The notes under the pieces: model-generated
The model's database searches: none
Told to the model about the DNA's origin: nothing
What the model saw: the letters and a program-made list of their open reading frames with translations, nothing else
Program-made: the position numbers and the translations under genes
NCBI RefSeq assembly: GCF_900129665.1
Contig: NZ_FQWL01000010.1
Coordinates: 1-64,000, forward strand
DNA length: 64,000 nucleotides
DNA from: Flagellimonas flava
Lineage (GTDB): Bacteria; Bacteroidota; Bacteroidia; Flavobacteriales; Flavobacteriaceae
Reading direction: 5' to 3'
Part shown: piece after piece, positions 27,122 through 36,678 of the stretch
How the letters are laid out: each line of letters opens with the position of its first letter
Numbering within the stretch: position 1 is the first letter of the stretch

Positions 27122-27790
27122 ATGAGTGGATTGATAAAATCTTCGATTGCCCGTAAAGTCGTGATGGCACTTTCGGGTCTTTTTTTGGTTGTTTTCCTAA
27201 CACAACATTTTGTAATTAACATTACCTCGGTCATAGATCCCGAGACCTTTAATTCCTGGTCTCATTTCATGGGATATAATCCGTTGGTTCAATTTATCCT
27301 TCAGCCCATTTTAATAGCGGGTGTCATCATACACTTCGTTATGGGCTTTATTCTGGAAATCCAGAATAAAAATGCAAGGGGTGTCAATTATGTAAAATAT
27401 AAAGGAGGGGCCAACGCTCCATGGGTGTCCAGAAACATGATCTATTCAGGTTTGGTGGTGCTTGCTTTTTTGGTGCTTCACTTTTACGATTTCTGGGTTC
27501 ATGAAATGGCGTACAAATACGTAAACTTCCTTCCCGAGGACCCAACTCGTTACCATGAGGAGACCGTGGTTAAGTTTGCTCCCTTCTGGAGAACCATTCT
27601 TTACGTAGTTTCCTTTGGACTTTTGAGCCTTCACCTGTGGCATGGGTTTTCCTCATCCTTTCAAAGCATGGGGTTGAACAATAAATACAGCTCTGCCATA
27701 AAAACTTTCACAAAAATATTTTCAGTGGTCATCCCTCTTGGCTTTGCATTCATTGCCTTATATCACCACCTTAACCCAATAACACATTAA
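27122..27790 (+). CDS. sdhC: Succinate dehydrogenase cytochrome b subunit
   Basis: The 222-residue integral membrane protein with five helices is the single large diheme anchor of the Bacteroidota (type B) enzyme. [18 protein letters not shown] and [17 protein letters not shown] carry candidate heme-ligand His residues. It anchors SdhAB and passes electrons to menaquinone. It is the first gene of the operon, and its stop lies 2 bp before sdhA. Confidence 0.95.
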   Translation: MSGLIKSSIARKVVMALSGLFLVVFLTQHFVINITSVIDPETFNSWSHFMGYNPLVQFILQPILIAGVIIHFVMGFILEIQNKNARGVNYVKYKGGANAPWVSRNMIYSGLVVLAFLVLHFYDFWVHEMAYKYVNFLPEDPTRYHEETVVKFAPFWRTILYVVSFGLLSLHLWHGFSSSFQSMGLNNKYSSAIKTFTKIFSVVIPLGFAFIALYHHLNPITH

Positions 27791-27792
27791 TT

Positions 27793-29796
27793 ATGGGCAT
27801 ATTGGATTCTAAAATTCCATCCGGTCCTTTGGCCGATAAATGGACCAAGCATAAAAATGATATTGATCTGGTCAATCCGGCCAACAAGCGAAATATTGAT
27901 GTGCTAGTGGTCGGTACTGGACTTGCAGGAGGTGCTGCCGCGGCCACCCTTGCTGAGTTAGGGTATAATGTGAAGACATTTTGTTATCAAGATTCCCCAA
28001 GACGGGCCCACTCCATTGCGGCCCAAGGGGGTATCAATGCAGCGAAGAATTATCAAGGGGATGGGGATAGTCCCTATCGTTTGTTTTACGACACCATTAA
28101 AGGTGGGGATTACCGTTCCCGGGAAGCCAATGTATATCGATTGGCAGAAGAGTCTGCCAATATCATAGATCAATGTGTGGCACAGGGGGTTCCCTTTGCA
28201 CGTGAATATGGTGGGCTATTGGACAACCGTTCCTTTGGTGGAGTATTGGTTTCCAGAACGTTCTACGCTAAAGGTCAGACTGGTCAGCAATTGCTCTTGG
28301 GAGCCTATGCAGCCATGAACCGACAAATCAACCGTGGTAAAATCCAAGCTTATAACCGTCATGAAATGATGGATTTGGTATTGGTTGATGGTAAGGCAAG
28401 AGGTATCATTGCGCGGGATATGGTCACGGGAGAAATCCAACGGCATAGTGGACATGCCGTAGTTTTGGCCACAGGAGGTTATGGAAATGTATTTTTCCTT
28501 TCCACCAACGCCATGGGAAGCAATGTAATGGCAGCCTGGCGGGCGCACCGACGAGGTGCCTTCTTTGCCAATCCATGCTATACCCAGATTCACCCAACCT
28601 GTATTCCTGTTTCCGGAGAGCACCAGTCCAAATTGACATTAATGTCAGAATCATTGCGTAACGATGGTCGGATTTGGGTGCCCAAACGCAAGGAGGATGC
28701 CGATGCCATTCGCGCAGGAAAATTGAAGCCTACCCAATTGGGAGAAGAAGAACGTGATTACTATTTGGAGCGAAGGTATCCTGCTTTTGGAAATCTTGTC
28801 CCCCGCGACGTGGCATCAAGAGCTGCCAAGGAGCGCTGCGATGCCGGATTTGGCGTGAACAAGACAGGGGAGGCCGTTTATTTGGATTTCGCCTCGGCGA
28901 TTGAGCGATACGGTAAAGAGAAGGCTCTTACTTCCGGATTAAAGGATCCAGATAAGGAAACTATCACGAAATTAGGTGAAGAAGTCATCGAGGCCAAGTA
29001 CGGAAACTTGTTCCAGATGTACGAAAAGATTGTAGATGAGAATCCGTACAAAACCCCAATGATGATTTACCCAGCGGTACATTATACCATGGGAGGTCTT
29101 TGGGTGGATTATAACCTTCAAACCACTATTCCAGGTTGCTACTGTGCCGGAGAGGCCAACTTTAGTGACCACGGCGCCAACCGTTTGGGAGCCTCGGCAT
29201 TGATGCAAGGTTTGGCTGATGGCTATTTTGTGTTGCCTTATACCATCGGTGATTATCTATCCGATGACATTCGGACCGGACCCATCCCAACGGACTCCGC
29301 GGAGTTTGAAGCTGCGGAAAAAGGAGTCCGTGACCGTATGGAAAAGTTAATGTCTGGCACCGGAATCCATTCCGTGGATTATTACCATAAGAAGTTGGGT
29401 AAAATCATGTGGAACAAATGCGGAATGTCCAGAAATGGGAAAGAACTTGAGGAAGCCATTAAGGAGATTGCGGAGCTAAGAAAGGATTTCTGGGAGAACG
29501 TCAAGATTCCTGGAACGATCGATTCAAAAAACCAGGAACTGGAGAAAGCTGGAAGAGTGGCCGACTTTTTGGAGTTGGGCGAATTGTTTGCCAAAGATGC
29601 CCTTCATAGAAACGAATCCTGCGGGGGACATTTCCGTGAAGAATACCAAACTGAAGAAGGAGAAGCCTTAAGGGACGATAAAAACTTCAAATATGTTGCA
29701 GCATGGGAATTCAAAGGTGAACCAAAGGATGCCGAACTGCACAAAGAAGATTTGGTTTACGAAAACATTGAACTAAAGACAAGGTCCTACAAATAA
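27793..29796 (+). CDS. sdhA: Succinate dehydrogenase/fumarate reductase flavoprotein subunit
   Basis: The 667-residue flavoprotein oxidises succinate to fumarate. It has an FAD-binding Rossmann motif ([19 protein letters not shown]) and the flavinylation/substrate region [17 protein letters not shown]. The active-site segments include [11 protein letters not shown] and HYTMGG, then [13 protein letters not shown] near the C-terminal third. It is the long, type B form. The sdhB gene follows 6 bp later. Confidence 0.97.
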   Translation: MGILDSKIPSGPLADKWTKHKNDIDLVNPANKRNIDVLVVGTGLAGGAAAATLAELGYNVKTFCYQDSPRRAHSIAAQGGINAAKNYQGDGDSPYRLFYDTIKGGDYRSREANVYRLAEESANIIDQCVAQGVPFAREYGGLLDNRSFGGVLVSRTFYAKGQTGQQLLLGAYAAMNRQINRGKIQAYNRHEMMDLVLVDGKARGIIARDMVTGEIQRHSGHAVVLATGGYGNVFFLSTNAMGSNVMAAWRAHRRGAFFANPCYTQIHPTCIPVSGEHQSKLTLMSESLRNDGRIWVPKRKEDADAIRAGKLKPTQLGEEERDYYLERRYPAFGNLVPRDVASRAAKERCDAGFGVNKTGEAVYLDFASAIERYGKEKALTSGLKDPDKETITKLGEEVIEAKYGNLFQMYEKIVDENPYKTPMMIYPAVHYTMGGLWVDYNLQTTIPGCYCAGEANFSDHGANRLGASALMQGLADGYFVLPYTIGDYLSDDIRTGPIPTDSAEFEAAEKGVRDRMEKLMSGTGIHSVDYYHKKLGKIMWNKCGMSRNGKELEEAIKEIAELRKDFWENVKIPGTIDSKNQELEKAGRVADFLELGELFAKDALHRNESCGGHFREEYQTEEGEALRDDKNFKYVAAWEFKGEPKDAELHKEDLVYENIELKTRSYK

Positions 29797-29802
29797 AAAG
29801 CT

Positions 29803-30549
29803 ATGAAACTATACTTAAAAATTTGGAGACAGAAGGATGCAAACGCCAATGGTCAAATAGTAGACTATACCCTTGATGGGGTTGAGGGCGATATGTCTTT
29901 TTTGGAGATGTTGGATATCCTGAACGAAGAACTGGTCTCAAAAGGGGAAGAACCGGTAGAGTTTGACCACGACTGTAGGGAAGGTATCTGTGGAACCTGT
30001 TCTTTACAAATTAATGGGGAGCCGCATGGCCCGGACAGATTGATCACCACATGCCAATTGCACATGCGCAAATTTAATGATGGGGATACTATTGTTATTG
30101 AACCGTTCCGCGCCAAGGCATTTCCGGTAATCAAGGATTTGATTGTGGACCGAAGTTCTTTTGACAGAATCCAACAGGCAGGGGGATATATCTCGGTAAA
30201 CACCTCTGGGAATACAGTTGATGCCAATGCCATCCCTATTGAAAAACATGCGGCCGATGCTGCAATGGACGCTGCCACATGTATTGGTTGCGGAGCTTGT
30301 GTAGCAGCGTGTAAAAATGCCAGTGCCATGTTATTTACTTCAGCCAAGGTTTCCCAATTTGCACTGTTGCCGCAAGGTCAGGTAGAAGCTGCGGACCGCG
30401 TGCAAAACATGGTAAGACAAATGGATCTTGAAGGTTTTGGTAATTGCACCAATACTGGAGCCTGCGAAGTGGAGTGCCCAAAGGGTATTTCCCTGGAAAA
30501 CATTGCACGGATGAATCGCGAATATCTGTCGGCAAGCGTAAAAGGATAA
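29803..30549 (+). CDS. sdhB: Succinate dehydrogenase iron-sulfur subunit
   Basis: The 248-residue subunit has ligands for the [2Fe-2S] cluster (Cys58, 63, 66 and 84, around [15 protein letters not shown]). Those for the [4Fe-4S] and [3Fe-4S] clusters are [12 protein letters not shown] and [15 protein letters not shown]. It carries electrons from FAD to the cytochrome b subunit. It is the last gene of sdhCAB, followed by a terminator. Confidence 0.97.
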   Translation: MKLYLKIWRQKDANANGQIVDYTLDGVEGDMSFLEMLDILNEELVSKGEEPVEFDHDCREGICGTCSLQINGEPHGPDRLITTCQLHMRKFNDGDTIVIEPFRAKAFPVIKDLIVDRSSFDRIQQAGGYISVNTSGNTVDANAIPIEKHAADAAMDAATCIGCGACVAACKNASAMLFTSAKVSQFALLPQGQVEAADRVQNMVRQMDLEGFGNCTNTGACEVECPKGISLENIARMNREYLSASVKG

Positions 30550-30584
30550 TTTTCATTCCTGCAATGCAGGGACACTTTATTGTA

Positions 30585-30618
30585 AAACCCAAATTCCACA
30601 AAGAGTTTGGGTTTTTTG
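30585..30618 (+). terminator. sdh operon intrinsic terminator
   Basis: AAACCCAAA (30585-30593) and TTTGGGTTT (30606-30614) form a nine-pair stem with a 12-nt loop, continuing into a run of T. The stem is symmetrical, so it can also stop converging transcripts. Confidence 0.85.
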
Positions 30619-30648
30619 CTTTATAGTAATCTTAAGTCCTGACCATCC

Positions 30649-31233
30649 TTAACATCCAGATTTGATAACCAAAACCACATCCAATTTAATAGCATCGGAA
30701 ATGATGCTCTCTTTTACGCTTCCCATAACCCCTTTGGATTCATATTGGATGCCCCAGCGGGTTCTGTCAATTACAAGCTTGGATTTAAACACAACTGTCT
30801 TATCCCTTTCTTCCACACTAATTCTAAAGTTAATGGGATGAGTAACCTCCTTTATGGTCAACAGGGCTTCGACCTTGATTTCGTCCTCTTCAACATAAAG
30901 GGCATCAACAATCTTTAATTGCGCAATGGGATGGTTTCCCACATCAAAGAAATCTTCATTTTTTAGATGCGAAACCAGCATTTCATTGTGCTTGCCATCT
31001 GTATTTACAATAGTATTCATGTCGGCCTCAAAATATCCCCCCATGACCATATCCCCGGACCAAAAAATTGTGCCTTTTGAAAACTTTACTGTGCCATAAT
31101 GCTCATTGAACTGGAATAGTTTGGACCCACTCCAATTAATGACACTCTTTTCCGTGTCAATATTTGTGCTACCTTGTCCATACACTGCGGCACCAAATCC
31201 AATGCCCATAACTAATAAGATGATTTTTTTCAT
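30649..31233 (-). CDS. YceI family periplasmic protein
   Basis: The 194-residue protein has a cleavable signal peptide (MKKIILLVMGIGFGAAVYGQ) and a YceI-type lipocalin-like barrel (NWSGSKLFQFNEHYGTVKF, SHLKNEDFFDVGNHPIAQLKI, IDRTRWGIQYES). YceI proteins bind isoprenoids in the periplasm. It is monocistronic, with a -7 box TAGTTTTG on the minus strand (plus 31248-31255), divergent from the membrane-anchored regulator at 31343, which may control it. Confidence 0.9.
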   Translation of the reverse strand: MKKIILLVMGIGFGAAVYGQGSTNIDTEKSVINWSGSKLFQFNEHYGTVKFSKGTIFWSGDMVMGGYFEADMNTIVNTDGKHNEMLVSHLKNEDFFDVGNHPIAQLKIVDALYVEEDEIKVEALLTIKEVTHPINFRISVEERDKTVVFKSKLVIDRTRWGIQYESKGVMGSVKESIISDAIKLDVVLVIKSGC

Positions 31234-31342
31234 TGTCTTGTTTTGGACAAAACTAGGTTTAGGCGACTCCCAAGTGGTGAAGAAAGTGTAAATGAAATGT
31301 AAAAAATTGCAATTTTTTGAATTGACAAAAACTGGTCATTAA

Positions 31343-32224
31343 ATGAAAATCGCTCTCTACATCGGTACGGTTATTTTTACGTTTGCCCTCACGCTTGTGG
31401 CAACAAAAAATGAATCCAATTCTGAAGATGACACTTTTCCGAATAGGGTGAAGGTTGCCCTAAGAAATACTGGGAATACATTGTTACTTCAAAGTGGCGA
31501 TTCTACCTCTTTGGTCTTTCCTGTAACAAAAAATGGCCCCAATACTTTTCAATTGACCTTTCAAATGAGGTTGTCCATTGTCCCTGATAGCTTGGTCGCA
31601 TCAGTTCATAAAAGTTTTAGAGCCATGAATTTGCCAAACGATTATTTGGTAGAAGTAGTGGATTGCAGCAATCTTGAGGTATCCTACAGTTATTCCATAT
31701 CCAACAACGAGGAGAGCAATATTGTCCCTTGTTTGGGCAGAAGTCTGCCGATGAAGTGCTATACCATAAATGTTATCTTCCCAAACCCTCCAGACATAAA
31801 GAAATCCCCAATACCCAAGTCATGGTATACCTTGGTTTTGTTTGGAACATTGGGCGTTGGCATATTTTTTTGGGTCAGGCACAAAGAAAAAGGAGAGATA
31901 GCAGAGACGGTGGAACGCACCCAGATCGGCAACTATGCTTTTTATAAAGATCGGAACATGCTGGTCAAGGGCGATGTATGCATGCAGCTTACGGCAAAGG
32001 AAACAGAATTGTTAAAATTGTTCTCGGATAATCTAAACCAAGTGGTCAGTAGAGATCAGTTGCTCAAGGAAGTTTGGGAAAACAAGGGCATTTTCGTGGG
32101 AAGAAGCCTAGATACTTTTATTTCGAAATTGCGGAAAAAGTTTCAGGATGATGAAGACATTAACATCCTTAATGTTCACGGGGTCGGTTACAAACTTGAA
32201 GTACTGAAAAAGTCCCGAAAATAG
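31343..32224 (+). CDS. Membrane-anchored winged-helix regulator without receiver domain
   Basis: The 293-residue protein has an N-terminal membrane helix (residues 3-20), a periplasmic domain of about 140 residues with Cys108/Cys130/Cys139, a second helix (161-178) and a cytoplasmic OmpR/PhoB-type winged helix (196-287, ending DINILNVHGVGYKLEV). There is no phospho-acceptor receiver, so signal transfer must be direct, as in ToxR/CadC-type proteins. It is divergent from yceI. The start is leader-like and not strictly proven. Its target is unknown. Confidence 0.85.
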   Translation: MKIALYIGTVIFTFALTLVATKNESNSEDDTFPNRVKVALRNTGNTLLLQSGDSTSLVFPVTKNGPNTFQLTFQMRLSIVPDSLVASVHKSFRAMNLPNDYLVEVVDCSNLEVSYSYSISNNEESNIVPCLGRSLPMKCYTINVIFPNPPDIKKSPIPKSWYTLVLFGTLGVGIFFWVRHKEKGEIAETVERTQIGNYAFYKDRNMLVKGDVCMQLTAKETELLKLFSDNLNQVVSRDQLLKEVWENKGIFVGRSLDTFISKLRKKFQDDEDINILNVHGVGYKLEVLKKSRK

Positions 32225-32233
32225 TTTTCGAAC

Positions 32234-32710
32234 ATGCCCAATAAATACTCTAAAGATCGCATAAAGGTACCTCGATTTAATGAGGAATCGGGTTTTTATA
32301 CCACCCCAGAGCGTTCCAAGATCATGGGCAAAATCCGCGGAAAGAACACCAAACCCGAGCTGGCATTTCGAAAAGCGCTATGGGCTTCAGGATATAGATA
32401 CCGAATAGATTACAAGAAACTTATCGGTAAACCCGATATCGTTCTAAAAAAATACAAAACGGCTATTTTTATTGATGGGGAGTTTTGGCATGGTCATAAT
32501 TGGGAAGAACGGAAACATAAAATAAAGACCAACCGTGAATTCTGGATTCCCAAAATTGAACGGAACATACAGCGGGATGAAGAAGTGAACGAGGCTTTAC
32601 TAGCCATGGGCTATACCATCTTCCGTTTTTGGGAACGGGATATAAAAAAGGATTTGGACACTTGTCTGCAAAAGGTGATCTTCCATCTCCAAAATCAACA
32701 ATCCAAATGA
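32234..32710 (+). CDS. vsr: Very short patch repair endonuclease
   Basis: The 158-residue protein matches Vsr in order: YTTPERSKIMGKIRGKNTKPEL, YRYRIDYKKLIGKPDIVLKK, AIFIDGEFWHGHNW and TNREFWIPKIERNIQRDE. Vsr nicks T:G mismatches made by deamination of 5-methylcytosine. The metal-binding Asp is in GKPDIV. A cytosine methyltransferase normally accompanies it, but none is present here. The stop overlaps the next start (ATGA), so it is translationally coupled to the aminotransferase gene. Confidence 0.9.
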   Translation: MPNKYSKDRIKVPRFNEESGFYTTPERSKIMGKIRGKNTKPELAFRKALWASGYRYRIDYKKLIGKPDIVLKKYKTAIFIDGEFWHGHNWEERKHKIKTNREFWIPKIERNIQRDEEVNEALLAMGYTIFRFWERDIKKDLDTCLQKVIFHLQNQQSK

Positions 32711-33846
32711 TAGATTCTAAACTTCCCAAGGTAGGGACTACCATATTTACGGTAATTGGTCAACTTGCCCAACAGCACAACGCCATTAACCTATCACAGG
32801 GGTTTCCAAATTTCAGTCCGGACTCCAAGCTCCTTGCCTTGGTCAACAAAGCCTTAGTAGCGGACCATAATCAATATGCTCCCATGCAGGGGGCCATGGG
32901 CCTGAGGGAAACCATATCGGAAAAAACGGAAAACCTATACGGAAGGTATTATGATCCTGGTTCCGAAATTACCATTACCGCAGGTGCTACCCAGGCCATT
33001 TTTACCGCCATTGCGGCTTTTATAAAACCTGGGGACGAGGTCGTAGTGCTGAAACCTGCTTACGATTGCTACGAACCGTCCATTGAGCTTTTTGGCGGAG
33101 TCGTAGTGCCGGTGCAGTTGGAGGGCCCAGATTTTAAGGTCAACTGGGATGTCTTCAAGGCCGCCATCACCCAAAAGACCAAGATAGTGATTATAAACAC
33201 CCCCCATAACCCAACAGGCTCCATTTGGTCGGCGTCGGATATGCTTAGGCTTCAGTCGGTTCTTGAGGGCACCTCCATCCTATTGCTCAGCGATGAGGTG
33301 TACGAGCATATCATATTTGATGGAGTGCCACACGAAAGCGTTTCAAAATTTCCGGACCTTGCTTCGCGCAGTCTTATCTGTTCCTCCTTTGGAAAGACGT
33401 TTCATGTCACCGGTTGGAAAATGGGCTATTGTATTGCACCAAAAGAACTGATGAAGGAATTCCAAAAGGTGCATCAATTCAATGTATTTTCCGTAAACCA
33501 TCCCGCTCAAATCGCATTGCAAGATTACTTGAAACACTCCGAGCATTATCTTGAGCTCGGTGCTTTTTATCAGAAGAAAAGGGACTATTTTTTAGCCGCA
33601 ATCCAAAATTCGAGGTTTGGAATGCATCCCTCACAAGGAACCTATTTTCAATTATTGGATTATAGCACTATTACCGATAAAAAGGATACGGATTTTGCGG
33701 AGCGATTGATCAAGGAGTTTGGCCTGGCCAGCATCCCGGTCTCTGTTTTTTGCACGGAAGATTATGACCAGCGACTGCTGCGTTTCTGTTTCGCCAAAAC
33801 TGAAGAGGTTCTTGATCAGGCTGCGGAAATCCTGAATCGCATCTAA
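32707..33846 (+). CDS. Methionine aminotransferase (class I/II PLP enzyme)
   Basis: The ATG at 32707 overlaps the vsr stop. A longer frame upstream lies inside vsr and is rejected. The 379-residue protein has INLSQGFPNFSPD, ITAGATQAIF, NTPHNPTGS, SDEVYEHI and the PLP Lys in SSFGKTFHVTGWKMGY. This order matches the YbdL-like methionine aminotransferases of fold type I. It transfers the amino group between methionine and a 2-oxo acid. Substrate is inferred from the subfamily. Confidence 0.88.
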   Translation: MIDSKLPKVGTTIFTVIGQLAQQHNAINLSQGFPNFSPDSKLLALVNKALVADHNQYAPMQGAMGLRETISEKTENLYGRYYDPGSEITITAGATQAIFTAIAAFIKPGDEVVVLKPAYDCYEPSIELFGGVVVPVQLEGPDFKVNWDVFKAAITQKTKIVIINTPHNPTGSIWSASDMLRLQSVLEGTSILLLSDEVYEHIIFDGVPHESVSKFPDLASRSLICSSFGKTFHVTGWKMGYCIAPKELMKEFQKVHQFNVFSVNHPAQIALQDYLKHSEHYLELGAFYQKKRDYFLAAIQNSRFGMHPSQGTYFQLLDYSTITDKKDTDFAERLIKEFGLASIPVSVFCTEDYDQRLLRFCFAKTEEVLDQAAEILNRI

Positions 33847-33850
33847 ATTC

Positions 33851-34558
33851 CTAGAATTGTCTTCTTACTATTTTGAAGATCTGTAAAACATCTTCCAGCG
33901 CCAATTCAAAATCCTGAAATTCCGGTGAAGTATTAAGGTTATGACAGTTTACGCTGTTCTTTTCCGAATTGAACGTGGTGACTTGTTTACAAAGAATTCG
34001 ATTTTTACAAACGAGCACATAGGGCTTGTTCAACCAAGGTTCCACTTCCTTTTCAAACAGTGACCTTTCCAATTCCTGACCAAGAACCAGACATTTGTTC
34101 GGAATGGAGTCAATAGTACCATTGTTCATGGAATCTCCGGTTACCTCAAATGCCATATAGGGACTATCATCCACATAATCCAAGACAAAACCAGTTTGGA
34201 AGGCGTTTTGCGAGGGCGTATTGGTCAATACCCGCGCGATATATTCTTTTTGCTGTTCCATCAAGACCAAGGGCGACATGGCCAGATACTTGCCATGATC
34301 TAAGGGATAAAATACGTTCCCGTGCTTGGTATGGGGTTTTCGGTTTCTGTACGAGCCCTGTGGGTCATGGAATTCATAGATGTAGAGCTCGGGAATGGTC
34401 ATGTCGAAAAAGTCGGCGATCTTCTTCAAATTCTTCATGGGTATGTTGGCCTCCTTTCGCTCATAAAGCTGCACAGTTCTTAGGCTAACTCCAATTTCTT
34501 GCGCAAATTTTGATTGACTTATCCCTATTTTTCTTCTTAATTCTTTTATGATGTGCAT
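33851..34558 (-). CDS. XRE-type repressor with S24/LexA-like domain
   Basis: The 235-residue protein has an XRE helix-turn-helix (residues 6-55, ISQSKFAQEIGVSLRTVQLYE) and a C-terminal S24-like domain with AFEVTGDSMNNGTI (nucleophile Ser143) and a candidate Lys in RILCKQVTTF. Such proteins are autocleaving or ligand-sensing repressors of the LexA/CI type. It is divergent from the 106-aa gene at 34701, with 142 bp between them containing a minus-strand -7 box (TATATTTG, plus 34643-34650). No phage genes surround it. It ends 4 bp from the converging aminotransferase gene. Confidence 0.85.
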   Translation of the reverse strand: MHIIKELRRKIGISQSKFAQEIGVSLRTVQLYERKEANIPMKNLKKIADFFDMTIPELYIYEFHDPQGSYRNRKPHTKHGNVFYPLDHGKYLAMSPLVLMEQQKEYIARVLTNTPSQNAFQTGFVLDYVDDSPYMAFEVTGDSMNNGTIDSIPNKCLVLGQELERSLFEKEVEPWLNKPYVLVCKNRILCKQVTTFNSEKNSVNCHNLNTSPEFQDFELALEDVLQIFKIVRRQF

Positions 34559-34700
34559 AAAATTACTATCTTGTGTAATATTTTTACGCCATGCTGCAAG
34601 TATAGCGTAGACTCAACCTCGCCCCTGTAATTCACTTACGATCAAATATAGAAAAAGGGAATTACTTCAACAGTTACAAATCATTTAATACAGTTAAGCT

Positions 34701-35021
34701 ATGGGAACACTCAAATCCTCTGACCTACTAATGAACAGTAATAAAATGTTTTCAAAAAGTGACTACGGAAAACCTATTGGTGAGTTATTGTCCAACATCC
34801 TTAGACGTAATCTATCCAAAACGGATTATGCCAATATTGCCGCAAGGAGCAACATTAGCTTCTCCACCATTAGGGATGTTGTTTATCGCTCCAATAGTCT
34901 AACCGAAGCCAATGCAGTGGCCATAAAACTACTGGTGCATGCGGCCTTCGAAAATGCGATCGCTTATAAACTGCAAGTAGAGGGAGACATTATGTTTTTG
35001 GATAAAATGCTAAAGATCTAA
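34701..35021 (+). CDS. Small helical protein divergent from XRE-S24 repressor
   Basis: The 106-residue protein has a central segment, YANIAARSNISFSTIRDVVYRSN, that looks like a compact helix-turn-helix. It is followed by helices (NAVAIKLLVHAAFENAIAYK). It has no membrane segment. The position opposite the repressor suggests a two-gene switch in which one or both proteins bind the shared 142-bp region. Its 3' end overlaps the converging acetyltransferase gene by 12 bp. Not recognised; function is inferred from context only. Confidence 0.6.
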   Translation: MGTLKSSDLLMNSNKMFSKSDYGKPIGELLSNILRRNLSKTDYANIAARSNISFSTIRDVVYRSNSLTEANAVAIKLLVHAAFENAIAYKLQVEGDIMFLDKMLKI

Positions 35022-35540
35022 ACGCAGCAGCCAATCTGTTTGTTTGTCCTTGCCGATGTAATAGGGATGCGTGCCAAATTTCTGGAAGCCATAACGCTCA
35101 TAGAATCGTATGGCTCCAGGATTACGCTCCCAAACACCTAGCCATAGATAGTCAAGTGCCCTGTTCCTCGCAAGGGCAACCACCTTGTGAAGCATAGCTG
35201 CTCCAATGCCTTTGCCTTGGTGGGAGCTTTGCACATAGATACGCTCCAACTCCATGGCATTTGGGTCCTTTACATCGGTTTGGGCCTCTCCCAGATTGAG
35301 TTTGAAATATCCCACTAAATGATTGTCCTCCAAAACAAAATAAAAAAGGGAATCTGCGTTACCCAATTCTTCAGATAACCTTACTTTGTTAAAAGCAGAA
35401 GACATATAAGCCTCAAAATCCTTTGGGTCGTTGTCCTTTTCAAATGCAGCACGGAAAGTATCCTGCGAAATTTGAACAAGTGCATCAAGGTCCGATGCCT
35501 GACACTGACTGTAGCTTAGGGATAACTGACTTTGTTTCAT
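35010..35540 (-). CDS. GNAT family N-acetyltransferase
   Basis: The 176-residue protein has the GNAT acetyl-CoA motif A, ERIYVQSSHQGKGIGAAMLHKVVALA, and motif B, LGVWERNPGAIRFYERYGFQKFG. The N-terminal half resembles spermidine/protein acetyltransferases of the PaiA type (LVQISQDTFRAAFEKDNDPKDFEAYM). The substrate is not determined. A minus-strand terminator ends just upstream of its start, so it has its own promoter. Confidence 0.88.
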   Translation of the reverse strand: MKQSQLSLSYSQCQASDLDALVQISQDTFRAAFEKDNDPKDFEAYMSSAFNKVRLSEELGNADSLFYFVLEDNHLVGYFKLNLGEAQTDVKDPNAMELERIYVQSSHQGKGIGAAMLHKVVALARNRALDYLWLGVWERNPGAIRFYERYGFQKFGTHPYYIGKDKQTDWLLRLDL

Positions 35541-35555
35541 CCCCCAAAATTATTC

Positions 35556-35588
35556 AAAAAAAAGAGCCTAACATAAATGTTGGCCCTC
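35556..35588 (-). terminator. Minus-strand intrinsic terminator of the 35-aa gene
   Basis: On the minus strand GAGGGCCAACAT and ATGTTAGGCTC form a hairpin with one mismatch or bulge, followed by eight T (plus A-run 35556-35563). It lies 26 nt after the stop of the 35-aa ORF and upstream of the acetyltransferase start, so it ends a separate short transcript. Confidence 0.7.
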
Positions 35589-35613
35589 AGTATTTTATAC
35601 AAAATCTATCTTC

Positions 35614-35721
35614 TTAAAGCATGAAAAGCTTCTTGATCAATAGCATAAATCCTGTAAAAAAATCGTTTCTGTAAACTTGTACATTCTCCTCTACTGAAGA
35701 GCGGGTAAATTTGGGTGCCAT
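35614..35721 (-). CDS. Very small protein (35 aa)
   Basis: ATG at 35721 to TAA at 35614 encodes 35 residues with a basic N-terminus (MAPKFTRSS), an acidic middle and a hydrophobic C-terminus (FFTGFMLLIKKLFML). It occupies the only ORF on a short transcript whose end is fixed by a clear terminator 26 nt downstream. The start lies in a 310-bp gap otherwise without features. The tail could insert in a membrane. Evidence is positional; it could instead be a small RNA. Confidence 0.45.
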   Translation of the reverse strand: MAPKFTRSSVEENVQVYRNDFFTGFMLLIKKLFML

Positions 35722-35851
35722 GATGTTGATTTTTATGGAGTTAATTTGGGAAAATTATTCTACACTACCAAAATACAGCCGAACTTTTAAGAAATAAAAC
35801 TTTTGTTGTGTAATCCCCTTTATCTGTGGTCAACAAACCGATGGGTATAGA

Positions 35852-36505
35852 TTAAGATTCCATCTCCGGTATTTCGCCTTCTACCAGCAGTTTACCTTCG
35901 GTAGCAACTACAATTTCATCCACGGAAACCCCGGGGGCCCGTTCCAATAATTTAAAACCATCTTGGGTCACTTCCATAACGGCCAAGTTGGTCACAACCT
36001 TTTTGACACACCCCACTCCCGTTAAGGGAAGTGTACATTCTTTCAGTAATTTGGATTTCCCGGCCTTATTGGTGTGCATCATGGCCACAATAATATTTTC
36101 GGCCGAGGCGACAAGGTCCATAGCACCGCCCATCCCCTTCACCATCTTTCCGGGAATCTTCCAGTTGGCAATATCCCCGTTCTCTGCAACCTCCATGGCT
36201 CCCAAAATTGTGAGGTCCACATGCTGTCCCCGAATCATTCCAAAACTAGTGGCCGAATCAAAAAAAGAGGCTCCAGGAAGGGTTGTGATGGTCTGCTTCC
36301 CCGCGTTGATAACATCGGCATCCTCTTCACCTTCAAATGGAAAGGGGCCCATTCCCAGAACACCATTCTCACTTTGGAACTCCACACTGATATCGTCGCG
36401 AACAAAATTGGCCACTAGGGTTGGGATTCCAATTCCGAGGTTCACGTAATATCCATCTTTGACCTCTCTTGCAATTCGTTTCGCGATTCCGTTTTTATCC
36501 AACAT
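35852..36505 (-). CDS. scoB: 3-oxoacid CoA-transferase subunit B
   Basis: The 217-residue protein is the beta subunit of a succinyl-CoA:3-ketoacid CoA transferase. The catalytic Glu is in VEFQSENGVLGMGPFP, and GLGIPTLVAN-like (NLGIGIPTLVANF) and GGAMDLVASA are typical. Together with the alpha subunit it moves CoA from succinyl-CoA to acetoacetate. A 173-bp gap separates it from scoA, an unusual spacing, with no visible promoter or terminator. Confidence 0.93.
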   Translation of the reverse strand: MLDKNGIAKRIAREVKDGYYVNLGIGIPTLVANFVRDDISVEFQSENGVLGMGPFPFEGEEDADVINAGKQTITTLPGASFFDSATSFGMIRGQHVDLTILGAMEVAENGDIANWKIPGKMVKGMGGAMDLVASAENIIVAMMHTNKAGKSKLLKECTLPLTGVGCVKKVVTNLAVMEVTQDGFKLLERAPGVSVDEIVVATEGKLLVEGEIPEMES

Positions 36506-36678
36506 GCTTAATATGCTAATTTTTCAATTTGGTAATGTCCTAATTCCTTATTTCCTCGAATTTCTTTTACTTGCACTTACAATTTTACCTAAAATCAATC
36601 CTAATTCCTTGGTCATTGGTCCCAGCAACATTCTCCTTCATTCCCACAAACTCATTAGGCCATTAGCACATTTTCAAA

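Noticed and set aside
33851..35021. Prophage region
   Set aside because: Only a repressor-like gene and a small neighbour; no integrase, structural genes or attachment repeats.
36506..36678. Gene remnant between scoB and scoA
   Set aside because: The minus strand shows about 27 helical codons (MLLGPMTKELGLIL...) with an upstream stop. It resembles the tail of a helical-bundle gene, but there is not enough to call a pseudogene.
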